A stretch of DNA of 64,000 nucleotides, taken from positions 146,251 to 210,250 of the forward strand of contig QLIY01000110.1 in NCBI GenBank assembly GCA_003260075.1, given 5' to 3'. Under the pieces are notes generated by a model. The model searched no databases, was not told the origin of the DNA, and worked only from the letters and a program-made list of their open reading frames with translations. The stretch comes from Phallusia mammillata (taxonomy: Eukaryota > Chordata > Ascidiacea > Phlebobranchia > Ascidiidae). A program made the translations under genes and the position numbers. Positions 23,002 to 37,400 of the stretch are shown here, piece after piece. How positions within the stretch are numbered: position 1 is the first letter of the stretch; each line of letters starts with the position of its first letter.

Positions 23002-26000
23002 ATGAAGATTGTAGTGAAAACCATGGACTCAAGGTCCTCAACTTTTACTGTTGCTGAACAGGTACTGTACAAATGTGTTTCTAGTTTTTTTTAACTTAAC
23101 TTTTGTCCGAAACTGACTTAACAATTGTCTAATGTGTAGTTTGTGTATGTTCCTTTTTTAACATTTTTAGGTGTTAACATTATCTGTCAAACTTTTTATT
23201 TCTGGCTTTTGCATGCAGAAACAGAGGGGGGGGGGGATTCCTTTTTTAACATTTTTAGGTGTTATTATCTGTCAAACTTTTTATTTCTGGCTTTTGCATG
23301 CAGAAACAGAGATATAGTACATGTGATGAGTATTTATTTGTTTTTACCTTTTTGGCAGACATCAGTAAGGGAATTTAAGCAAACCATTTCGTCGGAGGTA
23401 AATGTTCCACCAGACCGACAAAGATTGATATTTCAAGGAAGGGTTTTGTCAGATGACTTTAAATTAAATAAAGGTAAATAAACTAACAATGGTTTGTATG
23501 TTTTAGTGTGCAGTAAACAACAGGAAATGTGAAAAGTTGTAAGGCAGCAAAAGACTTCTGGGTCAACATTTAAAAAATATTATAGCACACATTTTTTCAT
23601 TTATATACTGTTTTTATGTAACTGTGTCAGATCATGATGGGAAAGTTCTTCATTTGGTGCAAAGGCTCCCGGTATCAGCCTCATCAGTGGCATCTTCAAC
23701 AAGCTCATCAACAAACACTTCTGCACCATCACAGCCTTCACAGGCACAAAATGCCAACATGTTTCCAACCAATCAACTGGTAAATAATTTTCAGAGTGCT
23801 TATACAGTAAGCCTCAGTTAAACCAGATTCGGTGATCTGGATTTTTGCCTGATTTTGATAAACTTAAGGTACAAATGATTTGTTGTGTGGTAAGTTTTAT
23901 TGACTGAGGTTTACTGCACATAGTTTGTATTTCAAATCAAAAAATCCGCTTGTGTATGATAACAAAGACTTATATATATATATATGTAAGGTATATTTTG
24001 CCTCAAACTCGATGTTTAGAAATCAAAATTTCATTTAAATGTAGAATATAAGTGAATTCTTTAAATAAAAATTGAAATACTGTTGCATTTATGCAAATGA
24101 TGGTCGGTAGACAAAATTCAATTAAAGAAAAGGGAAGTCTTTTTCTGACTAACTGCACTCCAGAAATTACAATTCCATTTGATACTTTGATGACATTTAA
24201 TTAAAAAATGAGGAATTGTTTCTGTGAAATCACTTAGGGTGTAAACCTTTTTGCAGGCTCAGGTTTTTCAGCAAGCTTTGGGAAGTGTGATATCTGGAGG
24301 AAATGTAGCCCCTCCTGTTATCAGTGGAACAGTGGTATGTATTTTTAGTATCAGTCTGTTAAACTCTTGAGCTCAAAACAACAGGAAGTATGGAATGACA
24401 TGGCATTTTTTTTTGTAAAAGGAACAAATTGTTTAAAATTCATCAAGCCAATAAATGATAAGTAAGCTACATTAGCCAATATAGCCTTGAAGTGTCACCA
24501 GCTGCACTAAGACATTATTGATTTGAAACAATGTGCATTATCTGGGGCTTACAAATTGTTTGTAATAGTTTGTATATTTGAAACACTCATCAAGTTGTTT
24601 AACTGTTGATAGCACTGGCATGATCACCACACTTTATAAGCTTTGTTTAATTTTTTTGGGAAAAATAGGCAGTTAAATAAAATACAGTAAACCGAAGTGG
24701 TTAAACTGGATTCAGTTTATTAAAAAGACAAAACTTTAGGTACAAATAGTATGTAGTGCGGTAGGTCTTCAACTAATCAAACTTTGATAAACCAGACCTT
24801 TATCTATTTCGGACAAGTTATTGGGTCCAAGCAGGTCTAGATTAACCGGGCTTTACTGTATTGTTTAACTGTTAATAGCACTGACATACCTAATTACACT
24901 ATATAAATGGTATTTGGTTTTGTTTGAATTGACTTAAAATTATATGAATATTATCACTACAACTAAAAAAAGGATTTTCTGCACCAGTTGTCAACTGATG
25001 GTATGGGGCCAAACAATCAAGCCATCGACTTTCACATTGAGGTTGGATCAACCTCAGTGAACCAGCAAACTCCACCTACATCTAACGCCATGACAAACCC
25101 AACAATAGCAACTATCCAGCATGAACAAAGAAGTATAAATTGACCTAACATATGTAACATTTGATATGTTCTGCTTCGTATGTCATGTTCTTCTGTCAAA
25201 CACAGTATTGGAAAGCTGTTTATGGTGACCTACAAGTTTTACCTCTTACATACAGTACTGTTTAGGCCCTTGTTGGCAAAAACTACTAGATCAAAATAAT
25301 TAGTTCTTCAGATGTAATTGTTGTATGAAATAGTGTTGTGTTGCCAAATGACAACGCCTTGATTGTTAATTAAACGCAAAACGTTAGTTAATTGAAACAA
25401 GAAAAAATAATTTTAGGGCAAAAATAGTTTGACCAAATCATCACCAAAGTGCTTTATTCAGGCATTCAGGCATATACCAACTTTTGTATTCAGGCATATA
25501 CCAACTACAATAATGATTTTAGCTTTCAGTGCTCCACGACGCCAGTTTGATAGAGTGCAACACTTGCTTTTTCATTTGAATGAAGCCTTAACTAAATTAG
25601 AAGTAAGTTACATAAGTTACACACCACTTAAAGATATGCCTAAAACTTATTTTCTATTCACAGACCAACAACCCAAATTTATCTACTGGCTCAGCAGCAG
25701 CTGCAGCTTCAACCTCTGCTGCCACAGTGGCGTTTGTAGATGGTTCCTTAACTAGTGAAGTTGTGTGTGCCAGTGAAAGTGTACAAGATTCTGCAACTAC
25801 AGGTATATATATACTTGTTGGACATTTTGTAAGGAGAATAGTACTTGTTGTAGCACGCAGCTGTGCTGAATATGTTTGCTCATGTACATCTCATCAGTAT
25901 AATTGCAAATGCAACTGGTTTTAATAGTTCAAATTATCCCGTATGGCAACATAAATTGCCTACAACATTTGTTACATTTGATACATATCAATACATAAAC

Positions 26001-29000
26001 TTTTTGTAGCACATTGTAGCACACAACTGTGCTGATTGTGTTTGCTCATGTACATCGGTATATAATTGCTATTGTTTGACAGCTGGTTTTAATGGTTCAT
26101 ATTATTTAGTATGGCAGCATAAATCGCTCGTAACATTTGCCACATTTGATACATATCAATACATAAACTTTGTTTGCATACCACATTCAAGTGTTTGAGC
26201 ACTATATGATTGCCAATGTATGGAAACTGGTTTTAATGGTTCAAATTATCCAGAATGGCAACAAAAAGCGCTCACAACATTTGTTACATCCGACATTATA
26301 CATAAACCTTGTTTGCATACCACATTTACGTGTTTGAGCACAATCTGTGTTTAGTTCTTGATTATTTGGTCCTAACATTGCCATTTACAGAAGGTGGAGA
26401 TGCTGCTGGTGGAGAAAATGATATGGAGACAAATCCACCTGAACCACCATCCACAAGCTCAGCTTCTGCATCAACAGACAGTTCCCTAAGAAATAGGTAG
26501 CTGCCAAATTGTTATGGGTTAAATACTGATTTTACTTGATTTTTTTCTTCTCAGTTTTAGAGTATGCTATTTTGAGTCATTCATTATTGTGTTCTACACT
26601 GTAGCTGGGGGGGGGGACTAAGAAATAGGTAGCTGTCAAATTGTTATGGGTTACATTTTTTTTCAGTTTAAGAGTATGCTATTTTGAGTCATTCATTATT
26701 GTGTTCTACACTGTAGCTCCAACATTTACCCTACCAGAAACCCAAACTAGAAGAAGTTTTTAACAATGTCCGAATTTAATGAATTTTGGACAGTTTTTGT
26801 TTTGAAAGGTCGATTATTATCTTTAAACCTGTACCCCCACGATTTACCCCATAGGTCCCTAAAACGAGTAAATTCTTTTAACTATGTCCTATATGGATGA
26901 AATTTGACAGCTTGTAGAATTTGCCATTTATAGCTTTAAAGAAACTGTTTTAATTTTTCTAATTGAAACTTTTGTTAACACCTGATTGTTTATGTTTAGA
27001 CATCCTACACTGAAGGAACTGGGCAAAGTGTACAGAGATGTGATAAAAGCCAAACAAAGGCTGAATCCTTTCCTTGAATATATGGCCGACTTTCTTGAGA
27101 AAGATCCTGCATTCACAAGCACAGAGGTGAGAGCAACATTACATGCTTTATTTTGTACGTTACAATTCAAATTAAAAATGTGAGCTAAAGAAATATAATT
27201 CCAAACTTTGGTGATTGTTATGTGATTGATTTCATTTGGGTTGTGAACATGTACTCTTCATGGCAGATACTAGGATTGAATTTGCTTTCCTGTATAAATT
27301 TCAGAATATAAAAAAGGTTCTGTTTAAAAATATTTGCTTTTACAAAAATGTCATTATGTGATCAGTTTGTTAAGATTCAATTTTTCAAAAAAAATATTGT
27401 CCAGGTTTTCGGCCAAGTTTGTGTATTTTGTTAGTAATGACCCAACAGTGCTAGCTTAAAAATAATAGAATGCGAAGTGCTGTGGATGAAAAATACAAAC
27501 AACTGCTTTTGTTTTAGAGAGCATTCACATCACAAAATTTGGCTAAAGTCTGTTAAAAATGTACACTGCATGCATATAATAACTGGATGTAATTTACAAG
27601 CTAAGCCATAGTTGGTGTACAGGATATGTGCAAAGCAGAATCCCACATTAAATCAATAGAGTGTGGGAACAAACAGTTGTTTTGTGTCACCAGAATAGCT
27701 AGTCCCTTATACATGATATCGGTTGATTACAGTTTGTCAAAAAAAATTTATTGTGTTTTGATCGACTTTAAACAACCCATGTATAAGCAAAAAAAACAAG
27801 TAACTTTTATCAAAACAATGATGTCATGTTTTGTTTGCCCTAATATGGTAAAAAGTTGCACCTTTTCATCTGACAATGACTTTGATAAATTTTGTACACT
27901 ATGATATTTGGCACTAAATTTTATGCTTATTCACACCTTTCTTGGTTGAAAAATTACTGCTTCCCTTACACGTTTTTCTGTGTTTTCATGTCAAAGGTCA
28001 GTCATAGCTCTTATGTGGGTATTATTTTCTTACAATGGCAGCAGCTAATGTCAAAGCAGTCAACTCCGGGGGGGGGGTACACCTTTCTCGGTTGAAAAAT
28101 TACTGCTTCCCTTTTTACACTTTTTTCTGTGTTTTCGTGTCAAAGGTCAGTCATAGCTCTTATTATTTTCTTACAATGGCAGCAGCTAATGTCAAAGCAG
28201 TCAACTCCTTCATTCAGATATACTGGCAATTATTTTTTGGCAAACAAATCAACACTGAGCTGCAATGTTAGCATTTATTCGTGTACGATGTATTACCATT
28301 TATCTGTTACTTCCTTTTCACAGAGCACAGAGTTTCGCTCAACGTCTCGGAGTCTTTCTCTAATTCTGCAATGCCAGCGGTTATTATCCCAGATCCATGG
28401 TATTTTGTCACAAGTAGCTATCCCACTAAGCAGGACGCCACCTCGAACAATGCTTATCAGTGCATCTCAACCTAACATTCCTGGTGAGTGTGTGATCTGG
28501 TATTCTGTTAAACTAGTCAACATTTTTTTTCTGGAAAATGTTAAAAAAACATCAAAAAGTTGGTTTTAAGTTTGTTTAAGTACTTACTGATGCAAATGCA
28601 TTTTTAAAACACTCTTAAATCTCCAGGCTTACATATTACCTTGAAAGACAAATTGTAGACTTTTTCTCCTGTTAATGTGCTTGGAATCATGTGATACAGT
28701 ACATTATCTTTCTATTAGTTATTCCCTTTTTGTTCTGATCTAAAGTTTCTGTTCAGTTCTGTAAGGTTAAACTTACTGAAAAAACTTGTTTTGTGCAAAT
28801 CTAAATCGAAAATTACACCCAATTTAAAGTCAAGTGTATATTATAACACAAAGCCCCATATATCAGTTTTGCTGTAAACTGTAAAAGAAATTGTTTTTAC
28901 CCAGCTGGTGTAAGGCGACATGGGGTCCCCGGTCATCCTACCCAGATGCCCAGACCTATGCCTAGAGGTACAAGACCTGTACGGCCCAATGTAGAAATTT

Positions 29001-31409
29001 CAGCAACTCCATGGGTTCCTCTGCCCAACCAAATGGGACAGGTATATTTTGTAAAAGTAAAACTGGATGTATATTAGGTTAAAATTGTGGTAACCACTGT
29101 GTTTAAACCGTCTTTTCAAGTCCAAAATTATGATTCCCAAAGTATTCCTAACTATAATGAGGAAAATAATGGCCTAAACGTGGCCCCTCATATCACTGAT
29201 GATGGCATTAGCATTTGCCGAAACGTTTGATTAATAAAGCATGTCGCTTTTTAAGTCTATTTGGGCTGTTATTGTCCTCATTAAACTTATGAACAGATCT
29301 GTGTATAGTATTCTTAAACTAGCCTGTTTGGTCTAGCGTAGGAGAGCGATTTAAAATGTAAATACATACAACATTGTGTGATAAAATTGTTTTTTTAATT
29401 GTTTCTGTTCATGTTTTATCTTCTTTTGCAGAGACCTGGCCAAGGTGGAGGTCCTGGGGGGGGGGTGTAAACTAGTCTGTTTGGTCTAGTATAGGAGAGC
29501 GATTTAAAATGTAAATACGTATAACATTGTGTGATAAAATTGTTTTTTTAATTGTTTCTATTCATGTTTTATCTTCTTTTGCAGAGACCTGGCCAAGGTG
29601 GAGGTCCTCAGATAAGGATGTAAGTGCTGTTTCAATAGCATTCAATCTGTGGTAGAAAATAGGGCTTGCCAAACTTTTTGCCAGCAATCCTGTACAATTC
29701 AAACTTTTCCAAACATACAATTTTCCCTTGCTTTGATAAAATGATTTAACTTTTGAAACTTAATTTAACTTTTTGTCGTGAAGAATGCAGCCTACACTCT
29801 ACTGAACTGCACCAGTTTAACATCTGGTTTCTTACGTGCTTTTATTGCATCATAAACTTGCAAAGCGATGGAGTATTCAAATAATATCCAGCTTGGTCAA
29901 TAGAATAAAGTGTATATTTTTCGCTGTCTGTTTATGTTTCGATATTCATGTTTCGAAATTTGTGAAAAAACTTAAAATTTTGTGTTCTTTAGTAGATTTG
30001 AAAATGATGAAAGTCAGAAACACTCCAATCCATGACCCCTAGTTTAGGAAGTCCTGGTATAAATGTTTTGTTTAAAACCTAATGATTTTTGGTCAGGATT
30101 GTTTCCAACAGAACCTGTACTTGATTTGCACTTTTTTGGTGCTACACTGATCAAATATTGTTGATTTATAAGGGAAAGTTTAAATACAGATTTATTGCAA
30201 GCTTTTTCCCTGTTGTTAAATAGTTCGGACAATAACATTTTGCTTCCACAAAACTCATTGTTTGGTCATACATGTAGAATGTTATGCCCTATTGGTGCCT
30301 AGTCAATAAGAAAGTTTGTAGTTTCGGCTGTTCCAAAATTTTTGCATCAACTTTGTCAGTGTTGTATCAAGTATATTTGTGCAGATTTTTATTATGCTTT
30401 TTTTCTTACAGGGTGAGAATGTCAGCCCCAATTGGCCCTGGTGGGTTTCAGCCTCCTCTTCTGCAATTTCCCCACCCCCAGTTTGTACCCAATGCCCCTA
30501 CTTACCGACCAAATGCTGGTGGAAATGCCCCACGTCCAACAACTGCACACTCACAACCACCCAGGCCTGCTGCCCAGAATCAACGTCCAGTTGCACCTGT
30601 TATTCCAACCCCAGCACCCAGTCAACCTGAAAGCTCAATCACTGTTGATCAGCCTCGCTACAATGTGGAGGTATATGTTTGTTGCTTCAACAAGTGTACT
30701 TGGTATCACACACAACAACATCTAAAAGTAACACACATTAAACACACTTCCATACACTCCATACATTTGCATCTTATGCTATTGACAATGCAAAAAAAAG
30801 ATTTGGAATGCTTGGGTGAATATTGTGTTGTTAATCAGCACATTGGAGTGATTTTTTAATTTAATTTTTGTCCTGTTTGAGAAAAATCTCGACCATCAAA
30901 CAGACGCACAGACCAAAAAAGTGTTCTTAAAACCTTTTTATGTCTCTCAACAGTTCATTTCTTTATAGGTGAAAAATGTTTTGATGAACACTGCTGTAAC
31001 AATTGCCCTATGTTTTTTGGGGCATTGTAAACTTTATTATTATTTTTCATGTTTTTAGGTGAATGCATCCATCCAACCTTACATCCACATATCTGTGAAC
31101 CCAAACAACCCACAAACATCTGCTTCCCAGAGTCAACCTGCATCTGCAACAACTAATGTTTCAAGAATGGAAGTTGATTTTGATTCCTTGCCGTCATTCG
31201 AACCCGTTGTGCCTTCAGCCCAGGTATTCCATAAATGATACACACTAAATATCAGGATTTGTTAAAAAAATGTTAAGAGTATTTGGTGGTGGCATAGAAA
31301 GGGTATAGTATGTTGGTGTTTATTGTTAAACAATGTACTCGTTAAGCTGGAGACAGTACACATGGTTTCGACCTATAAGGTCTCATCAGTGCAGCTGGTG
31401 ATGAGAGAT

Positions 31410-31441
<32 letters not shown>

Positions 31442-34400
31442 CTTTAACGGCACTCCAGTTTGCTGGGAGTAACCAACGCTTGAGTTTCCAACGCTGTGTG
31501 CAGTTTCCAACGCTGTTATCTTTTATTGGCTCTATGCTTTAACAGTGTACTCGTTAATTGAGAAATATTGACATTTTTCAAGCAACCTTTTGTATTGCAG
31601 ACCATCACTTCAGGGGGGGGGGTTTAGATTTGACACTCAAACAAATAAATGCCATGTAGTCACCTGTGAATAATCTATTATTGTAAAAAAAAGTTTAGAC
31701 ATTAATTTTTATTTGTTAACTTTACAATATCATTCTTTTTTTAACATGTTGGATTAATTTTATCAATTCTGTAATTAAACAAAATTATAACAACTCTGGT
31801 GCAGTATATTTTCTCTACAAACCATTATATTAAGTTGTAAAATTGTAGAGAAATCTGTACTATTGTGTAGGTCTTTCTACTGAACGATTGCACAACCTAA
31901 TAATGGATTCTGTTCGGCAAGCAACTGATGGTCAAGCACCAACCCCAATGGTAGTAGAAGGACAAGCTGGTGGACAGGTGGGTTCAGGGGGGGGGGGATT
32001 ATGTTAAGTTGTAAAATTGTAGAGAAATCTGTTTTATTGTGTAGGTCTTTCTACTGAACGATTGCACAACTTAATAATGGATTCTGTTCGGCAAGCAACT
32101 GATGGTCAAGTCCCAACCCCAATGGTAGTAGAAGGACAAGCTGGTGGACAGGTGGGTTCATTTTGTCGAAGTTATCGCTGTGTTCATGTTTTGTATGAAA
32201 AATAGTGGTTTGAATTAGTCTTTTTTTGTTAATTTTGCCAAACCCATGGCCATGTTTAAGTAGTGGGTACTTATAGTAATGGTCTGATTTTGTGTCAAAG
32301 TGCAATATATAAATTGGCATTATGGAATTTTTTTACAGAATCAAATTGCAAGCAATGTTTCCAACATGGTAGGACAGGCAGTCTACAATGCTGTGTTTAA
32401 TCATTTATCAGGTAAGCACTTTTTTTGTAGACACACACTTGTTTGTCACAGGCATGATATTAAATTCACCGTTTAGTGTTTGACAAAGTTTTTATTGCAA
32501 GTCTAAGTATACCACCAGAGGTTGGACATTCCAGTTTATTATAGGTGCCCTTAATCCATAGTTATTATTGGTTCCTTTCTATAGGGCAGTGTTTCTAAAA
32601 TTATTGGTCAGGCTCAAAGTTGGGTCACCTGAAAAATATTTTCAGTCACCTGTGGGGGGGGGGAGATGGACATTTCAGTTTATTATAGGTGCCCTCAATC
32701 CATATTTATTATTGGTTCATTTCTATAGGGCAGTGTTTCTAAAATTATGGGTCAGGCTCAAAGTTGGGTCACCTGAAAAATATTTTCAGTCACCTGTTTT
32801 AGAAAGAGCATCTACTTCTTAACTTTGTTTCAGAGCGTTTTTAAAGTTTGAGCTAAATGGAAATTTGATCATGAAAAAAAGAAGATCTGTTTAATTTTTT
32901 GACTAAACATTTCCACATTAACATAGGAATTAACAATAAAACCAGATTAAAATAGTAATAATGCACATCCATGGGTCGCGAGAAACCAGTAACGAATTTT
33001 TTTAGAAGAATTTTGGTTGCATCAAAAAATAAATTGGAAACCACTGCTATAGGCGACACATCGTGATTTAGTTGGTTTGTTTGTTTTTTACTTGATTTTA
33101 CCAAACTTTCAGACAAAAATGTGCCAAAAAATGATGCCTATGCCAGTAGCATAATATAAGAAGTTCTTCTGTCTATCTTTTAGGTTCATCTTCAACAAGT
33201 GCATCAGCTTCTACACCAGGAACAACCAATACTGCTACAAACAGTCAGGCAGACCAAACTCCAACCACATCAACCACTGCGACTTCTAGCCAGCCCTCAC
33301 CAAGCGAAGCTATGGATTACAACCAATCTTCAAGTGTTGCTAGCTCCAGTTCACAGGAAACACCCAAAGGTTGTTTCTACTTTAGCTGAGATTTTGTCTG
33401 CTTTTTGAACCCTATGTAATTAAGGCTCTAAATGTTTGCAGTTGACAGAGATGTAAGTGCTGATGGACTAGACAAAATTATTAGTGGAGGAGGATTCGGG
33501 TCATTAAGTATGTGAATGCTTTAACTTTGCATGATTTGGCTACTCATAAACTTACTGATTTTGGTAGTCTAAAACGGTGTTTTTTTTTACTTTTTCCAAT
33601 TTAAATCACTCTTCCAAAAACGAGTCACCAAATTTTATTCACCTGTCACACATCGCCAGTCAGTCATTGAGTTTGGCTAAAATGAAGCATATTTACTCAC
33701 AAGACTTTTCTACAAGATTTTCCAAATGCTCAAGTTATGTCTATTCAAATAGTGAATATTAAACACAGAATAGCAAATGTATACAAACCCATTGGATTTG
33801 ATTTTTTTATCGGCTTTTGAGCGATTTTCCTGGTTAGGAAATGAGAATGTAGAATACCGTGTAGACCCATTTAAAAACTTTTGAACATTTTTTTATGTTT
33901 CTTTCAGGTCCCAAAGAAACAGCAAAACCAGACACACCAGGTTGGTTATATATGCTTTCAAACCATTTTTATGTATATTGTTTGTGTTTTATGTGCCATG
34001 AGAGATTTCCAAGTGTGCCGCAAAATATTTCCTTCTTAAAAGTGCAAACCTACCCTTGTATTACTTCATGACAAAATACTGGTGTGCATAACAAAGTTTA
34101 AAAAGCTCATATTTTCGTTGTATGTAATTAAAAGCATCCGTACCCATAATAACAAAGTTGAACATTACAATTTTTAAAGAACTTTTGTTATGTTAACCTG
34201 CAAAAAATTTTAATTCCTTAAAGCGCTGCACGCTTAAAAAGTTTGAGAACCACTGGTCAAGTCACTTGAAAAACCAGCACCTGTGTTGTACCCGCTTGCT
34301 TAATGTGTTCACATAATCTTAAAGCATGGTTATGAGAATTAGGAGATAATTTGGTAACTTTGTATTGGACAACATTGTAGCTGAATACATCTTATTTCCA

Positions 34401-37400
34401 AAAAATCCTTACATGTAAATCTATTGCTTTTACAGGCACAAGTAATGACCGTGGTAAAATAGAAGTGATGAAAATTATCAAAGATGAAATCAAGTCAAGA
34501 GGCTCACTGAAGTGTAAGTACATCCGATAAATTATTAGAAAAGCTTAAAAATAACCTGAAAAATTTGGTACTACCAGTCAAGCATACTAAATATCCAGAC
34601 AAGTTGTGAAAGGAATTTTGAAAACTCCAGTGGAATAAGCAAGAAAACCATATTATTGAAACGTTTTTATATGTTGCTACCATTTATGAAATGAATGCTG
34701 TTTTTTCATAGTGTGAATAGTCAAGGAATCGTTGTGTTTTTTTATGTATTAAATTAGATTGCAATGTTGGTTAAGTTTTTATATCCATCATAAACATAGA
34801 AAAACAGTCAATCAAAAAGTGGCACTTGTTATTAACATCCAGTTTACAACTTAAACATTTTCAATTGCAACACTTTAAATACCAAGCTAACTTTTGAAGT
34901 TGGTTATTTATTAAAAATTGAAAACATTGTTTGCAGCACCATTGGAAGATCAGCCTGGGACATCGAAACGCAAACCTATGGGCCGAATATCACTGAATCC
35001 AGAAGACGTTAAAGTTCCAACTGGCAGCATGGCTTCCATGAATGACCTCGCTAGACAACTTGGTTATGACTTTCCAAGCATTGAAAGCGTTACTTCAAGT
35101 ATGAACTATATTGTTTTTGTAGATTGACCAGTTTTGCATAATCTTTAAACGTTTTTAGACATGGCTGAAAAAATCATGCTTGTCTGTGGAGAAGAAATCA
35201 CAAACGATGAATCATTTGAGTTTTTCCGAGGAGACATCCGTCCACTGCAAAAACTTCGTCTACCTTTGCAAAAGTTGTTTTCCAAAGAGTTTTTTAAAGG
35301 AAAGAAGCCAACACTTGACGATATTAAGGTTTGAAACAGTCATTGCTGTACAAAGTCATTATGAAAAGTTTAAAAAAGTAACGTTTTGTCATTTTTTGTA
35401 AAGGCACCCAACCTGTTAATAACAAAAACATACATTTTGGGTTTAAAACTTGTTTAAAGTTTGGTGCTGTTTTAAATTATTTTTGGAATGCTGTTGTAAA
35501 GTTTTTTGAAAGTTATGTGTGCAGCTTAAAAAATATAGTAAAAGAATCCTCCCTCTATCAAGCTACACAAATACTATTCACTTATACTGGACATCACATT
35601 TTATGCTTGGTTATCAACCAAAATTTCAAAAACTTTTGGTAACATCAGGCTTGGCTTTCTACAAAAATCAATACTGTAATATTGAATCACCAAACATGTC
35701 TTTATGATACTTACTTTTTGAATTTAAGTACAAAAATTTTAAACAATAACAAATATGGCGTTCTGCTATTATATCAGATATATACATTCTTCTAGTCTTC
35801 CAAATATAATTAAATTGACAAATAACATTGACAGTTCAGGCATATAAAACAATTCTGGTTTTTGAAACAAAAATGTGGAGTTGTCCTCTTTGATTGTTTT
35901 TAAGGTTTCAAAACATGATTTTTTTTTTCCAGATGGCTGGAGAAGTTTTATCCGAGTCATATGAACCTTCAGTGATTAAGTTTTTCTTACGCAGTAAATC
36001 AAAAAATGACATAGACAGTGCAAAGTCGAACTTGGCTCTCCACAAATTTTTCATCACCAAAGCAATGGAGTTTATTTTTTTGGCTGGTAAGAGACCTAAA
36101 TACAGATCTGTTCAATAAAATGTCATAGTGCGCCAGGCCTTTTGAAGGTGTCATACTAAATCAGTCGGTCACTATCACTAAGCATTTCCACATGAAAAGG
36201 CGTAGGCCAGAAAAATATGGCAAGGTTCTTGTGATTCGACTTTCTATATGCTCACCACTGCGCATGTGTAGCTCAGTTGGTAGAGCGGGGGGGGGGTATC
36301 ACCAAAGCAATGGAGTTTGTTTTTTTGGCTGGTAAGAGACATAAATACAGATGTGTTCAATAAAATGTCAACTTTCTATATGCTCACCACTGCGCATGTG
36401 TAGCTCAGTTGGTAGAGCGGGAGTCCCAGAATGGCTCATGTCGTGGGTGTGAACCCCACCACAGACTTGTAGTCTATGTCTTGGTGACCAGCAGATTCAG
36501 TATAATGTGTATAGGCCTGTTTTACTATGATTTGGAAATGAGTGTTTGCTGGTCTGAGTGATGCTTTAGGGCTGATCCCAGTTATGAATTTATGTTCATC
36601 TTATTTAATAACATAAGAATATATATATTGCACTTAACAATTGTAAGTATATAGGGGGGGGGGTACCTAAAATATAAGTAAGGTAATTTTTAGGCAAACA
36701 TATTTATCTTACTGATAAAATGTAAGAAATACAATGTAAACACGTTGTATTTTAGATGATTCTTCATATGCCCAAGACTTTGACAAACACATTCGCTACA
36801 CATTAGCTGTTTGGGTGCGACTGAATGAACAAATCCTGAAAGGAGGGCGGCGTACCTTTGCTAAAGTTGTTCTGGCAACAAATGTAAGAACTATATTTAA
36901 AATTCTCTGATGGTTTAAAATCTAGCATGTAGGCTATATTTTAAAAGATCTACAAGCAAGCATGATTTTTAAGGAACATGTTTTTGTGCAACGTTTAAAA
37001 AACTTTACCAACAAAAGTTGTTCTTGCAACAAATGCAAGAATTGGGGGGGGGGGATTTTATTTTCCTAAGATATAAGTAATGTAATTTTTAGGAAAAACG
37101 TATTTATCTTACTGATAAAATGTAAGAAATACAATGTAAACACGGTGTATTTTAGATGATTCTTCATATGCCCAAGATTTTGACAAACACATTCGCTACA
37201 CATTAGCTGTGTGGGTGCGACTGAATGAACAAATCCTGAAAGGAGGGCGGCGTACCTTTGCTAAAGTTGTTCTGGCAACAAATGTAAGAACTATATTTAA
37301 AATTCTCTGATGATTTAAAATGTAGCATGTAGGCTATATTTTAAAAGATCTACAAGCAAGCATGATTTTCAAGGAACATGTTTTTGTGCAAAGTTAAAAA

